Positions 1 to 6,867 of a stretch of DNA of 27,569 nt are shown here, piece after piece. The notes beneath the pieces were generated by a model. That model had not been told where the DNA came from. It worked only from the letters and a program-made list of their open reading frames with translations, and did no database searches. The DNA lies in the NCBI GenBank assembly GCA_041580375.1, contig JBFGDZ010000024.1:1-27569 (forward strand), read 5' to 3'. The stretch comes from JAPUIN01 sp041580375 (GTDB taxonomy: Bacteria > Acidobacteriota > Polarisedimenticolia > Gp22-AA2). The first letter of the stretch is position 1, and each line of letters begins with the position of its first letter. The translations under genes and the position numbers were made by a program.

Positions 1-547
1 CCTCGGGATAGACCAGATCCTGGAAGGTTTCGTCGTCGCGGATCGTCTCGAAATCGGGATCGTTCCGCGCATAGATGCGGTTCGTGGAGTTCAGCTCGAT
101 CGCCTCCCGGAGATGCCGGACCGCCTCGCCGCGATCCCCCTTGAGCGCCAGCGTCGAGGCGAGCACGTAATGCACCTTTTCGTCCTTCGGGCTCATCTGC
201 AGCGCGCGATCGAGCAGCGAGACCGCATTGTCGAAGTCGGCGTCGTTCGCGCGCAGGACGCCGTGGTAGAAAAACTCCTCCGGCTTTCTGGGCTGCGTCG
301 ATTTGCGCTCGACCTGCGATTGGCAGATCCGGACGTAACACCTGACCCGATCGTTCAGCTCCTTCTCACCCGGAAACTGCTCCTGGATGGCCTGGAACCG
401 TTCGAGGGCCTGCGCGTGGTTCTGCTTTTGCAGCAGTCCGACGGCCTTCTCGAATTCCTTGAATGCCTTGTCCTGGATGTCCCAGGCGTTGCCGCTCTTG
501 CCTGAGGTCCGGGTCTGGGATCGACTCGTTCGTCTGGGTTTGGTCAT
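1..547 (-). CDS. TPR-repeat protein, 3' end beyond the window
   Basis: An open frame runs from ATG at 547 to the left edge without a stop, giving 182 residues of an incomplete protein. It starts MTKPRRTSRSQTRTSGK, a basic and probably disordered tail with no signal peptide, so it is likely cytoplasmic. Helical pairs follow that look like tetratricopeptide repeats: about residues 28-70 (FEKAVGLLQKQNHAQALERF) and about 88-150, with the TPR-like core FDNAVSLLDRALQMSPKD and then HYVLASTLALKGDRGEAV. The visible end contains NDPDFETIRDDETFQDLV, a pattern often seen at the C-terminus of bacterial TPR proteins, so little may be missing. A GGAG-type ribosome site precedes the ATG. A sigma-70-like promoter lies about 110 bases upstream. 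TPRs mediate protein-protein contacts; the partner is unknown. Confidence 0.85.
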   Translation of the reverse strand, partial: MTKPRRTSRSQTRTSGKSGNAWDIQDKAFKEFEKAVGLLQKQNHAQALERFQAIQEQFPGEKELNDRVRCYVRICQSQVERKSTQPRKPEEFFYHGVLRANDADFDNAVSLLDRALQMSPKDEKVHYVLASTLALKGDRGEAVRHLREAIELNSTNRIYARNDPDFETIRDDETFQDLVYPE

Positions 548-656
548 GACTCTCCGCTCGTGAAACCGGCGAGAGGCCGGAGGAAGAATGCCGGCGGGGC
601 AGGTCGATGTCGCTAAGTTGTTCCCGCCATGGAAGATAATGAAGTGAGAACGCGCC

Positions 657-686
657 ATGCTAACAGATGATAATTTAGCGTGTCAA
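657..686 (-). promoter_or_regulatory. Sigma-70-type promoter for the TPR gene
   Basis: On the minus strand a perfect -35 TTGACA (681-686) is followed after 18 bases by TAGCAT (657-662), which matches four of six -10 positions. The spacer is strikingly AT-rich for this genome. Transcription would start near 650 and leave a leader of about 100 bases. That leader holds a small hairpin (CCGGC/GCCGG, 566-580) and a five-codon open frame starting near 629. Confidence 0.6.
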
Positions 687-814
687 CGAAGGGCGTGCGG
701 CCCGCCCCGGCTGCGCGAGGGTGGCGGGGGGATCCTGCCCTCACCGCGCGGCCTGCGCGGCGCGGGTTCGAAGCCGGAGAGCGCCACGCAAACAGTTGTC
801 AGTAAAGGACTTAT

Positions 815-1327
815 ATGAAAACCGGGGACGGTGCCCGGTTCGCCTACATCGGGATCGGCGCCAACGTGGGTGATCGGGCGGCCAATCTCGAGCGGGCCAT
901 CGCGGAGCTTCGAACGGCCGGTCTGCGCGTGTCCGGCCGTTCGTCCGTGTACGAGACGGAGCCGGTCGACGTCCGCGACCAGTCCGATTTCCTGAATCTC
1001 GTCATCCGCTGCGGCACGGATCGCCCGGCCCCGGATCTCCTCGAAGCCTGCCTGAATGTGGAGAGGGGCATGGGGCGGATCCGCGATCGTCCGCGGGGCC
1101 CGCGGATCATCGATCTCGATCTGCTCCTCTGCGGCGACGAGGTGATCCGGCGCCCCGGGCTCGAGCTGCCGCATCCGCGCATGCATCTCCGGCGGTTCGT
1201 CCTCGTGCCGCTCGTCGAGATCGCGCCTGACGCGAGGCATCCGGTTCTGGGGCTCACCGCCGCCGAGCTTCTCGAACGGTGTCCCGACCGATCGAAGGTC
1301 GAGCGCTTCGCCGGGAGGGCCTCATGA
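815..1327 (+). CDS. folK: 2-amino-4-hydroxy-6-hydroxymethyldihydropteridine pyrophosphokinase
   Basis: A 170-aa HPPK. It transfers pyrophosphate from ATP to 6-hydroxymethyl-7,8-dihydropterin, the step before dihydropteroate synthase in folate synthesis. The N-terminus has the family pattern YIGIGANVGDR (11-21) followed by SSVYETEPV (43-51). The signature RPRGPRIIDLDLLL spans about 92-105, and D100 and D102 correspond to the two magnesium-binding aspartates. PHPRMHLRRFVLVPL closes the domain. Length is normal for the family. ATG 815 has a good ribosome site (AAGGA, 805-809) five bases upstream. The gene stands 102 bases before a deoxynucleoside kinase that has its own promoter. I saw no convincing promoter for folK itself in 688-814. 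Confidence 0.97.
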   Translation: MKTGDGARFAYIGIGANVGDRAANLERAIAELRTAGLRVSGRSSVYETEPVDVRDQSDFLNLVIRCGTDRPAPDLLEACLNVERGMGRIRDRPRGPRIIDLDLLLCGDEVIRRPGLELPHPRMHLRRFVLVPLVEIAPDARHPVLGLTAAELLERCPDRSKVERFAGRAS

Positions 1328-1373
1328 GAAGGCCGGCGCCCGGGGCCGGATCCGGGCGGCATCGTCCGCCCGA

Positions 1374-1402
1374 TTGCACGGGCCTGGCCATGCGGCTATA
1401 AT
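1374..1402 (+). promoter_or_regulatory. Promoter upstream of the deoxynucleoside kinase gene
   Basis: A perfect -10 TATAAT (1397-1402) lies 17 bases after TTGCAC (1374-1379), a weak -35. Transcription would begin near 1409, about 21 bases before the kinase start codon. It sits between folK and the kinase, so the kinase and the pan genes can be transcribed apart from folK. Confidence 0.6.
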
Positions 1403-1429
1403 TCGCGCCTCTCCGGCGGACCCGATCGA

Positions 1430-2089
1430 ATGAATTTCAAGTTCATCGCTGTCGAGGGTCCCATCGGCGTCGGCAAGACGAGCCTGGTGGACTTCCTCGC
1501 GGAGCGCCTCGAGGCCCGCAAGATCCTCGAGAGCGTCGAGAATCCCTTCCTGCACGATTTCTACCAGGATCGTCCCGGCGTGGCGTTCCAGTGCCAGCTG
1601 TTCTTCCTGTTGAATCGCTTCCGCAGGCAGCAGGAGCTGGCGCAGGGGAATCTGTTCCGCCAGGCGGTCGTCTGCGATCACATGTTCGCCAAGGACAAGA
1701 TCTTCGCCTACCTGAACCTGAACGACTCGGAGCTCATGCTGTACGAGAAGCTCTACGGCCTGCTGGAGGAGCAGGTCCCGCATCCCGACCTCGTCATCTA
1801 CCTGCAGGCCCGCGACGAGGTGCTGATGGAGCGCATCCGGAAACGGGAAAGGGACTACGAGAAGGAGATCTCCGATGCCTACGTCTCGGAGCTCAATCGG
1901 GCGTACAATTACTTCTTCTTCCACTATAATCGGACGCCGCTCTTGGTGATCGACACGTCGGACATCGATTTCGTGAAGAGCCAGGAGGATCTGGACGAGA
2001 TTCTCCGTCAGATCCGTTCCATGCAGAGGGGCGTGCAGTACTACATCCCGCTCGGATCCGCCAAAGGACCGGGATGGGCGCGAACGTAG
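1430..2089 (+). CDS. Deoxynucleoside kinase family protein
   Basis: A 219-aa P-loop kinase of the deoxynucleoside kinase (dNK/dGK-dAK) family, which phosphorylates deoxynucleosides to dNMPs in salvage. The Walker A motif is GPIGVGKT (10-17). The lid and substrate region is seen in CDHMFAKDKIFAYLNL, the conserved order of this family, followed by PDLVIYLQA and the arginine-rich lid RIRKRERDYE. The tail PLLVIDTSDIDFV is also typical. Substrate preference (dA, dG, dC or dT) cannot be read from sequence alone. The ribosome site before ATG 1430 is weak. Pairing with folK and panB fits co-located nucleotide and cofactor genes. Confidence 0.92.
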   Translation: MNFKFIAVEGPIGVGKTSLVDFLAERLEARKILESVENPFLHDFYQDRPGVAFQCQLFFLLNRFRRQQELAQGNLFRQAVVCDHMFAKDKIFAYLNLNDSELMLYEKLYGLLEEQVPHPDLVIYLQARDEVLMERIRKRERDYEKEISDAYVSELNRAYNYFFFHYNRTPLLVIDTSDIDFVKSQEDLDEILRQIRSMQRGVQYYIPLGSAKGPGWART

Positions 2090-2168
2090 AGGCCGCCCCG
2101 CCGCCATCAACGACCCGTCCCTCTACCGGCCCGGTCACCACGATGCCGGAGGGGAGAAGGAGGGTTTC

Positions 2169-3053
2169 ATGAGCCAGAATCCCGAACATCCCGCGCCGGT
2201 CCTCGACACGGCCCGCCCGGTCACCGTTCCCGGCCTGCGCGAGGCCAAGCGGGCCGGCCGGAAGATCAGCATGCTGACCGCCTACGACCATCCGACGGCG
2301 CGGCTGCTCGACGCCGCGGGCGTCGACGTGCTCCTGGTGGGGGACAGCGTCGCCAACAACGTCCTCGGCTACGAGAGCACCCTGCCGGTGACGATGCAGG
2401 AGATGCTGCACCACGCGCGGGCGGTGTCCCGCGGCGCGAAGCGCGCCCTCGTCGCGGGCGACATGCCCTACCTCTCGTACCAGACGGGGCACCGCGACGC
2501 GATTCACAACGCCGGCCGGTTTCTCAAGGAGGGCGGAACGGCCGCGGTGAAGATCGAGGGCGGGCGCAGGCGGGCGGACCTCGTGCGCGCTCTGGTCGAG
2601 GCGGAGATCCCCGTCATGGGGCACATCGGGCTCACGCCGCAGTCGGTGCATCTCATGGGGGGCTACCGCGTCCAGGGCCGGAATCCGGACGAGGCCATCC
2701 GCCTGCTGGAGGACGCCCGGGCGCTCGAGGAGGCGGGCGCCTTTCTCCTGATCCTCGAGGGGGTTCCGGAGGCGGTGGGCCGGGCGATCACGGAAGGGGT
2801 CGGCATCCCGACAGTCGGCATCGGCGCCGGCCGGTTCTGCGATGGCCAGGTGCTCGTCCTGCACGACCTCATCGGCCTGAACCAGGGGCCGCTGCCGCGT
2901 TTCGCGCGCCGGTACGCCGACGTGGCCGGGATCATCTCGTCGGCGGCCGGCCGCTTCATCGAGGACGTCCGGAACGGCTCGTTCCCCTCGGACCGGGAGG
3001 TCTACGGGATGTCGCGTCCGGCGGAGCCCCGCAAGGGCGCCCGGGGGCGCTGA
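2169..3053 (+). CDS. panB: 3-methyl-2-oxobutanoate hydroxymethyltransferase
   Basis: A 294-aa ketopantoate hydroxymethyltransferase, which transfers the one-carbon unit of 5,10-methylene-tetrahydrofolate to 2-oxoisovalerate. This is the first committed step of pantothenate synthesis. Metal-binding positions are visible as D59 in LLVGDS, D98 in VAGDMP and E130 in VKIEGG. The likely catalytic glutamate is E197 in LILEGVP. GIPTVGIGAG follows, and the C-terminal part is normal. The N-terminus is about 15-20 residues longer than in E. coli PanB. ATG 2169 is supported by the strong ribosome site AAGGAGG (2157-2163). panC begins 7 bases after the stop. Confidence 0.97.
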   Translation: MSQNPEHPAPVLDTARPVTVPGLREAKRAGRKISMLTAYDHPTARLLDAAGVDVLLVGDSVANNVLGYESTLPVTMQEMLHHARAVSRGAKRALVAGDMPYLSYQTGHRDAIHNAGRFLKEGGTAAVKIEGGRRRADLVRALVEAEIPVMGHIGLTPQSVHLMGGYRVQGRNPDEAIRLLEDARALEEAGAFLLILEGVPEAVGRAITEGVGIPTVGIGAGRFCDGQVLVLHDLIGLNQGPLPRFARRYADVAGIISSAAGRFIEDVRNGSFPSDREVYGMSRPAEPRKGARGR

Positions 3054-3060
3054 AGCGGAC

Positions 3061-3906
3061 GTGGAGACGGTCCGGACCGCGGCGCGCATGCGGGAGGTGT
3101 CGCGCGAGGAGCGATCCCGTGGGCGCCGGATCGGCCTCGTCCCGACCATGGGAGCGCTGCACGACGGCCACCTCTCCCTCGTGGCCCGGGCGCGCGCCGA
3201 GTGCGATGCCGTCGTGCTCTCGATCTACGTCAATCCCCACCAGTTCGGGCCGGACGAGGATTTCGAGCGCTACCCCCGCGATCTGCCGCGCGACGCGGGC
3301 CTCGCCGCGGGCGCCGGTGTCGCCGTCCTGTTCGCGCCGGCCCAGGAGGAGATTCACCTGCCGGGGCACGCCACCTGGATCGAGGTGGAGGGGCTCGGCG
3401 ACGTGATGTGCGGGCGCAGCCGGCCGGGGCACTTTCGCGGCGTGGCGACCGTGGTCGCCAAGCTGTTCTCCATCGTGCGGCCTCACGTGGCCTACTTCGG
3501 CGAGAAGGACGCGCAGCAGCTGCGCCTGATCCGCCGCATGGCGAAAGACCTGCACCACGAGGTGGCCGTCGCCGGCTGCCCGACGGTGCGCGAGAAGGAC
3601 GGCCTGGCCCTGTCGTCACGGAACGCCTATCTGACGCCCGAAGAGCGCCGTGCCGCGCCCGTCCTCTACCGGGCGCTCCGGGAAGCGAAGGCCGGGTTCC
3701 GGTCGGGGGAGAAGGATGCCGGCCGCCTCGTCGAGCGGGTCCGCAGGACGATCGCCGCCGAGCCCCTCGTCCGGATCGACTACATCGAGGCGGTCGACGA
3801 CGAGACACTGCGCCCCGTGACCACGATCACGGGCCGGACGCTCCTCGCCCTCTCGGCCCGCGTCGGCGGGGCCCGCCTGATCGACAACATCGTCCTCGAG
3901 CGCTGA
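3061..3906 (+). CDS. panC: Pantoate--beta-alanine ligase
   Basis: A 281-aa pantothenate synthetase, which joins pantoate and beta-alanine with ATP through a pantoyl-adenylate. The nucleotidyltransferase HxGH motif is HDGH (34-37) in VPTMGALHDGH. FGEKDAQQ (146-153) and LSSRN (184-188, the KMSKS-like loop) complete the active site. GTG 3061 is chosen because the resulting N-terminus (METVRTAARMREVSR) aligns with the family before the first beta strand. The in-frame ATG at 3088 would cut part of this. The gap to panB is 7 bases, so the two are almost certainly co-transcribed. Confidence 0.96.
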   Translation: METVRTAARMREVSREERSRGRRIGLVPTMGALHDGHLSLVARARAECDAVVLSIYVNPHQFGPDEDFERYPRDLPRDAGLAAGAGVAVLFAPAQEEIHLPGHATWIEVEGLGDVMCGRSRPGHFRGVATVVAKLFSIVRPHVAYFGEKDAQQLRLIRRMAKDLHHEVAVAGCPTVREKDGLALSSRNAYLTPEERRAAPVLYRALREAKAGFRSGEKDAGRLVERVRRTIAAEPLVRIDYIEAVDDETLRPVTTITGRTLLALSARVGGARLIDNIVLER

Positions 3907-3942
3907 CCTGCCGCCCACGCGCGTACCCTCTCCCTCGCGCCT

Positions 3943-3966
3943 CACTACGCCCCGCGGGGCGAAGTG
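3943..3966. terminator. Possible bidirectional hairpin between panC and coaE
   Basis: Arms CACTACGCCCCG (3943-3954) and CGGGGCGAAGTG (3955-3966) are complementary except for one position, making a near-perfect 24-base palindrome. It lies in the 89-base gap where panC and coaE converge. No T-run follows on either strand, so it is not a classical intrinsic terminator. It may stop transcription without a U-tract or protect transcript 3' ends. Confidence 0.4.
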
Positions 3967-3995
3967 GGTCGCTCGAACGGGGCGCGTTCGGGCGG

Positions 3996-4691
3996 TCAGG
4001 TCCCCTGGGAGAGCGCCTGGAGATCGAGCTGAAGATGGCGGAAGACCTCGCGGGAACGCGACTCGGTCGCCTCGAACCCGACGGACGTGTCGATGGTGTA
4101 GTGGGCGAGCCGCACCTTCTCCTCCGTGGGCATCTGGGAGTCGATGCGGGCGCGCGCCTCGTCGCGCGACAGGCCGTCCCGCCGCATGACGCGATCGATC
4201 TGGACCTCCGGATCGCACCGGGTGACCACGACCCTCTGGTAGTCGCGATAGGCGCCCGTCTCGATCAGCAGGGCGGCGTTCGTGACGGCGATGCGCCCCT
4301 GGCCGATCGCGGTGAGCGTGGCGACGAGCGTGGACTCCTCCCGCCGGATCAGAGGATGCAGGATCGACTCCAGCCTCGCGCGAGCCGCCGGGTCCGAAAA
4401 GATGATGCGGCCGAGCCTGGAGCGATCGATCCCGCCTTCCTCGCGGAGGATCGCGTTCCCGAAAGCCTCCACGACCGGTCGATGTGCGGGGCCGTTCTTC
4501 TCGATCATGCGGTGGGCGATCTCGTCGGCGTCCAGCACCGTCGCCCCCAGCGTCTGAAAGACGCGGGCGACGGTCGACTTGCCGCTGGCGATGCCCCCCG
4601 TGAGCCCGACCCTGAGGACGAACGGCCCGGCGCGGGGAGCCGGGGGGTGCGGATCGACCGGGGAATCGTCGCCGGAGGACGGATCGATCAT
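3996..4691 (-). CDS. coaE: Dephospho-CoA kinase
   Basis: A 231-aa kinase that phosphorylates the ribose 3'-OH of dephospho-CoA, the last step of CoA synthesis. The Walker A motif GGIASGKS (32-39) is preceded by VLRVGLT. LDADEIAHRMIE is the conserved acidic segment next to the nucleotide site. LLIETGAYRDYQRVVVTRCDPEVQIDRVMRR-type segments and SQMPTEEK match the family's later blocks. A 25-residue proline-rich N-terminal extension precedes the usual start. ATG 4691 is nevertheless favoured because it overlaps the folD stop in an ATGA junction. The panBC genes converge on it, so three CoA-pathway genes lie within 2.5 kb. Confidence 0.95.
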   Translation of the reverse strand: MIDPSSGDDSPVDPHPPAPRAGPFVLRVGLTGGIASGKSTVARVFQTLGATVLDADEIAHRMIEKNGPAHRPVVEAFGNAILREEGGIDRSRLGRIIFSDPAARARLESILHPLIRREESTLVATLTAIGQGRIAVTNAALLIETGAYRDYQRVVVTRCDPEVQIDRVMRRDGLSRDEARARIDSQMPTEEKVRLAHYTIDTSVGFEATESRSREVFRHLQLDLQALSQGT

Positions 4692-5632
4692 CGGGCCGGG
4701 ATGGCGACCGGACCGGCGCGCCGCGCGAGAGCGGCGCGAAGCGTATTGCGCAGCAGGCAGGCGATGGTCAGCGGCCCGATCCCTCCCGGAACCGGCGTCA
4801 GGTGGCCGGCCACGGCGGCGGCCTCCACCGGATGCACGTCCCCCACCAGGGTGTAGCCACGCTCGCGCATGAGGCGGAGACGATCCGAGCCGGCGCCGAA
4901 GATCGAAGCGGCACGCTCCGCGCTCTGCAGCCGGTTGATGCCGACGTCGATCACGATCGCGCCCGGGCGGATGTGCCCGGCGCCCAGGTGCGCCGGCCTG
5001 CCGACGGCGGCGACTAGGATCTCGGCCTGACGCGTGATGGCAGGGAGATCGACCGTTCTCGAGTGGCAGACGGTCACGGTCGCGTCGCGCCGGGTGAGGA
5101 GCAGCGCGAGCGGACGCCCGACGATGTCGCTGCGCCCGACGACCACGGCGCGCCGGCCCGCGATCGGCAGGCCGGCCCGGTCGAGAAGCGCCACGATGCC
5201 GGCGGGGGTGCAGGGGACCGGCGCGTCCATGCCCATCATCAGACGGCCGGCGTTCATCGGGTGCAGGCCGTCGACGTCGCGAGCCGGATCGATGGCGCAG
5301 ATCGCCGCGCGGCGATCCAGTCCGTCGGGAAGCGGAAGCTGAAGCAGGATGCCGTCCAGATCGGCGTCTTCGTTGAGCCGCCGTATGGTCCGCAGGAGCG
5401 CCTCCTGGCTCGTGCCGGAGGGCAGCGCGATCTCCTCCGATCGAATCCCGGTCTCGGCGCAGGCGGCCATCTTGTTCCTGACGTAGACCCGGGAGGCCGG
5501 ATTTTCCCCCACGAGAATCGCCGCCAGGCGGGGCCCGGACCCGTGCAGCCCGCGGAACTCAGCCACCTCACGGGCCACCTCCGACCGGATCGCCCGGGCG
5601 ACCGAGCGTCCATCCAGGATCTCCGCGGCCAT
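4688..5632 (-). CDS. folD: Bifunctional methylenetetrahydrofolate dehydrogenase / methenyl-THF cyclohydrolase
   Basis: A 314-aa FolD, which interconverts 5,10-methylene-, methenyl- and 10-formyl-tetrahydrofolate with NADP. The catalytic Y50-x3-K54 pair lies in SRVYVRNKMAAC. GILLQLPLP, the substrate-side loop DVDGLHPMNAG and the nucleotide-binding VVVGRSDIVGRPLA follow in family order. The C-terminal PVPGGIGPLT block is intact. ATG 5632 follows the stop of the upstream gene by 7 bases and has GAGGGAA upstream as ribosome site. Its stop overlaps the coaE start. The product methylene-THF is the PanB co-substrate. Confidence 0.97.
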   Translation of the reverse strand: MAAEILDGRSVARAIRSEVAREVAEFRGLHGSGPRLAAILVGENPASRVYVRNKMAACAETGIRSEEIALPSGTSQEALLRTIRRLNEDADLDGILLQLPLPDGLDRRAAICAIDPARDVDGLHPMNAGRLMMGMDAPVPCTPAGIVALLDRAGLPIAGRRAVVVGRSDIVGRPLALLLTRRDATVTVCHSRTVDLPAITRQAEILVAAVGRPAHLGAGHIRPGAIVIDVGINRLQSAERAASIFGAGSDRLRLMRERGYTLVGDVHPVEAAAVAGHLTPVPGGIGPLTIACLLRNTLRAALARRAGPVAIPAR

Positions 5633-5639
5633 GGTTCCC

Positions 5640-6284
5640 TCAGTCCTTCAGAACGCGCTTGTGGAACGCGAACGACAGCGTGTGCGTTTCGCTGTCGATC
5701 TGGATGAAGGAGAAGTGTAATCCGAACTCCTTCCATTTCTCCGGCAGCTGGCCGAACACCAGAAGCCGCGAGACCTCCTCCTTGCTGCGGATCCGGGTGC
5801 TGCTGTCGAACAGGATCGGAGCGATGCGATTCATCCTCTCCTCGGCGTTCTCCGCGCGCCGGTGATACGCGGCGCGGTACATGTCGGTGAGATCGATCGG
5901 ATAGCGATGCTCCTTGCGGTCCGTGACCAGGATGACGTTGCCGGGCTGGAAGTGCACATCGCCCGGAGAGTCGTTCTTGAACGAGACACGGAAGGCGAGG
6001 AAGCGCTGCGGCTGGCCCGGCGGCACCGCGAACGGATCTCCGAGGTCGGGGTCGATCGTCTCGATGAAGCGGAACCGCTCGGGCGGCTCCAGAAACTCGA
6101 TCTCGACCGTCAGGCCGGCGAGTACGAAGCGGCTGGGGCCCGGCCGCTCCGCGGAAGCCGGCGCCTTCCTGTAAGGCCCCGGAACGATCCGATAGGGATG
6201 CGGCGGCCTGGCCGCGAGGGCGCACGTCGCGAGGGTGGCCAGCGCGAAGCCGGTGAGCATGCAGCGCCGCAGCGGATTCGACAT
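5640..6284 (-). CDS. Secreted hypothetical protein
   Basis: A 214-aa protein of unknown function. From ATG 6284 the N-terminus (MSNPLRRCMLTGFALATLATC) is a signal peptide with likely cleavage after CALA, so the mature protein is probably periplasmic. A beta-rich body follows, for example FVLAGLTVEIEFLEPPERF and RFLAFRVSFKNDS. PGDVHFQPGNVILVTDRKEHRYPIDLT-like strands resemble an immunoglobulin-like fold, which is only an inference. The frame stays open to 6359, but that stretch crosses an intrinsic terminator and lacks a signal peptide start, so the shorter form is preferred. No clear ribosome site precedes ATG 6284. It precedes folD by 7 bases and appears to head the folD-coaE transcript. Confidence 0.78.
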   Translation of the reverse strand: MSNPLRRCMLTGFALATLATCALAARPPHPYRIVPGPYRKAPASAERPGPSRFVLAGLTVEIEFLEPPERFRFIETIDPDLGDPFAVPPGQPQRFLAFRVSFKNDSPGDVHFQPGNVILVTDRKEHRYPIDLTDMYRAAYHRRAENAEERMNRIAPILFDSSTRIRSKEEVSRLLVFGQLPEKWKEFGLHFSFIQIDSETHTLSFAFHKRVLKD

Positions 6285-6316
6285 CGCGCGCAACGGTACC
6301 ACACCCCCGGCGCAAC

Positions 6317-6341
6317 GAAAAAGGCAGCCTCGCGGCTGCCT
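6317..6341 (-). terminator. Intrinsic terminator after the 72-aa gene
   Basis: On the minus strand AGGCAGCC, loop GCGA and GGCTGCCT form a perfect 8-bp GC-rich stem (6322-6341), followed directly by a T-run (A run 6318-6322 on the plus strand). It lies 44 bases after the stop of the 72-aa gene and 33 bases before the next start codon. It should end most transcription from the promoter at 6714-6742. Confidence 0.88.
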
Positions 6342-6384
6342 CGAAACGCAGGTCCGCACGGGCGCGGCGGGGCGCCCGGCGGTC

Positions 6385-6603
6385 CTAGTGATTGGTCTCG
6401 ATGAGCTTGGGGGAGGCCTTGATGATGAAGACCTCCTCCGTGCCGTCGGGATTGCGCTTGACCACGCGGTGCAGGAGGACGCGCTTGTTGTCCTTCATGG
6501 CCACCATGCTGCTCACGGTGATGTCCTCGGAGAGCGGCTCGTCCTTGTCCTCGGGACTGATCTTCGGCTTCAGCGGCTTGACGTTCCAATCTTCGAGTTT
6601 CAT
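6385..6603 (-). CDS. Small conserved-looking hypothetical protein (72 aa)
   Basis: A 72-aa soluble protein that I do not recognise. It is charged and hydrophilic, opening MKLEDWNVKPLKPKISPEDK. A more hydrophobic, beta-prone middle follows (SSMVAMKDNKRVLLHRVVKR), then EEVFIIKASP and the end KLIETNH. There is no signal peptide, membrane segment or cysteine. ATG 6603 has a strong ribosome site (GGGAGGAG) seven bases upstream. It has its own near-consensus promoter (6714-6742), a GC-rich leader with two hairpins, and its own terminator (6317-6341). It therefore looks like a free-standing, well-expressed gene. Expression strength is inferred from these signals only. Confidence 0.8.
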   Translation of the reverse strand: MKLEDWNVKPLKPKISPEDKDEPLSEDITVSSMVAMKDNKRVLLHRVVKRNPDGTEEVFIIKASPKLIETNH

Positions 6604-6646
6604 CCTGTCGCTCCTCCCCCGCGAACATCAGGCCCCGCCCCCGGAC

Positions 6647-6677
6647 GACGGGGAGTCCCGTCGGCCCGGGCGGGCCG
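6647..6677 (-). promoter_or_regulatory. Two adjacent hairpins in the leader of the 72-aa gene
   Basis: The roughly 100-base leader contains two perfect 6-bp stems side by side. CGGCCC/GGGCCG with a 4-base loop lies at 6662-6677, and GACGGG/CCCGTC with a 4-base loop at 6647-6662, sharing one base. No T-run follows, so they are not terminators. They may stabilise the message or regulate translation. Chance pairing is a real possibility at this GC content. Confidence 0.35.
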
Positions 6678-6713
6678 TCGCGCCTCACGGGGTCACGCTG
6701 CCCGACATGGATT

Positions 6714-6742
6714 TATATACCTCAGCCACGACGGGCAGTCAA
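6714..6742 (-). promoter_or_regulatory. Strong sigma-70-type promoter for the 72-aa gene
   Basis: On the minus strand TTGACT (6737-6742) is followed after exactly 17 bases by TATATA (6714-6719) and then more A/T. Transcription would start near 6705, about 100 bases before ATG 6603. It is among the best promoter matches in the window. Confidence 0.72.
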
Positions 6743-6836
6743 GGTCGATATCGTATTCATATCCTTACGTTTATGTCGCCCGGGGGGCGCCGACGCGCGT
6801 CACTCCGTGGGGCAATCCCCGTCATCGCTTTGTTGG

Positions 6837-6842
6837 TATACT
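6837..6842 (+). promoter_or_regulatory. Candidate -10 element for the thiolase operon
   Basis: TATACT lies 25 bases before the thiolase ATG, just upstream of the AGGAGG ribosome site. No recognisable -35 is found 16-18 bases upstream, so activation by another factor or use of a different sigma factor is possible. Confidence 0.35.
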
Positions 6843-6867
6843 CGCCGCGATCCGCGAGGAGGAGACG

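Noticed and set aside
113..505. Plus-strand frame of 130 codons near the left edge
   Set aside because: The minus strand carries a TPR-like protein with its own promoter and start. The plus frame is a shadow of it.
764..775. GGGTTCGAAGCC, resembling a tRNA T-loop
   Set aside because: The flanking bases do not form the five-base T stem on either strand, and no acceptor or anticodon arm is found nearby.
3201..4856. Plus-strand frame of 551 codons across panC, the gap and coaE
   Set aside because: It crosses two well-supported genes on both strands and has no domain or ribosome site.
6285..6359. N-terminal extension of the secreted protein upstream of folD
   Set aside because: It would read through the intrinsic terminator hairpin and bury the signal peptide behind 25 residues. 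ATG 6284 gives a proper signal sequence.
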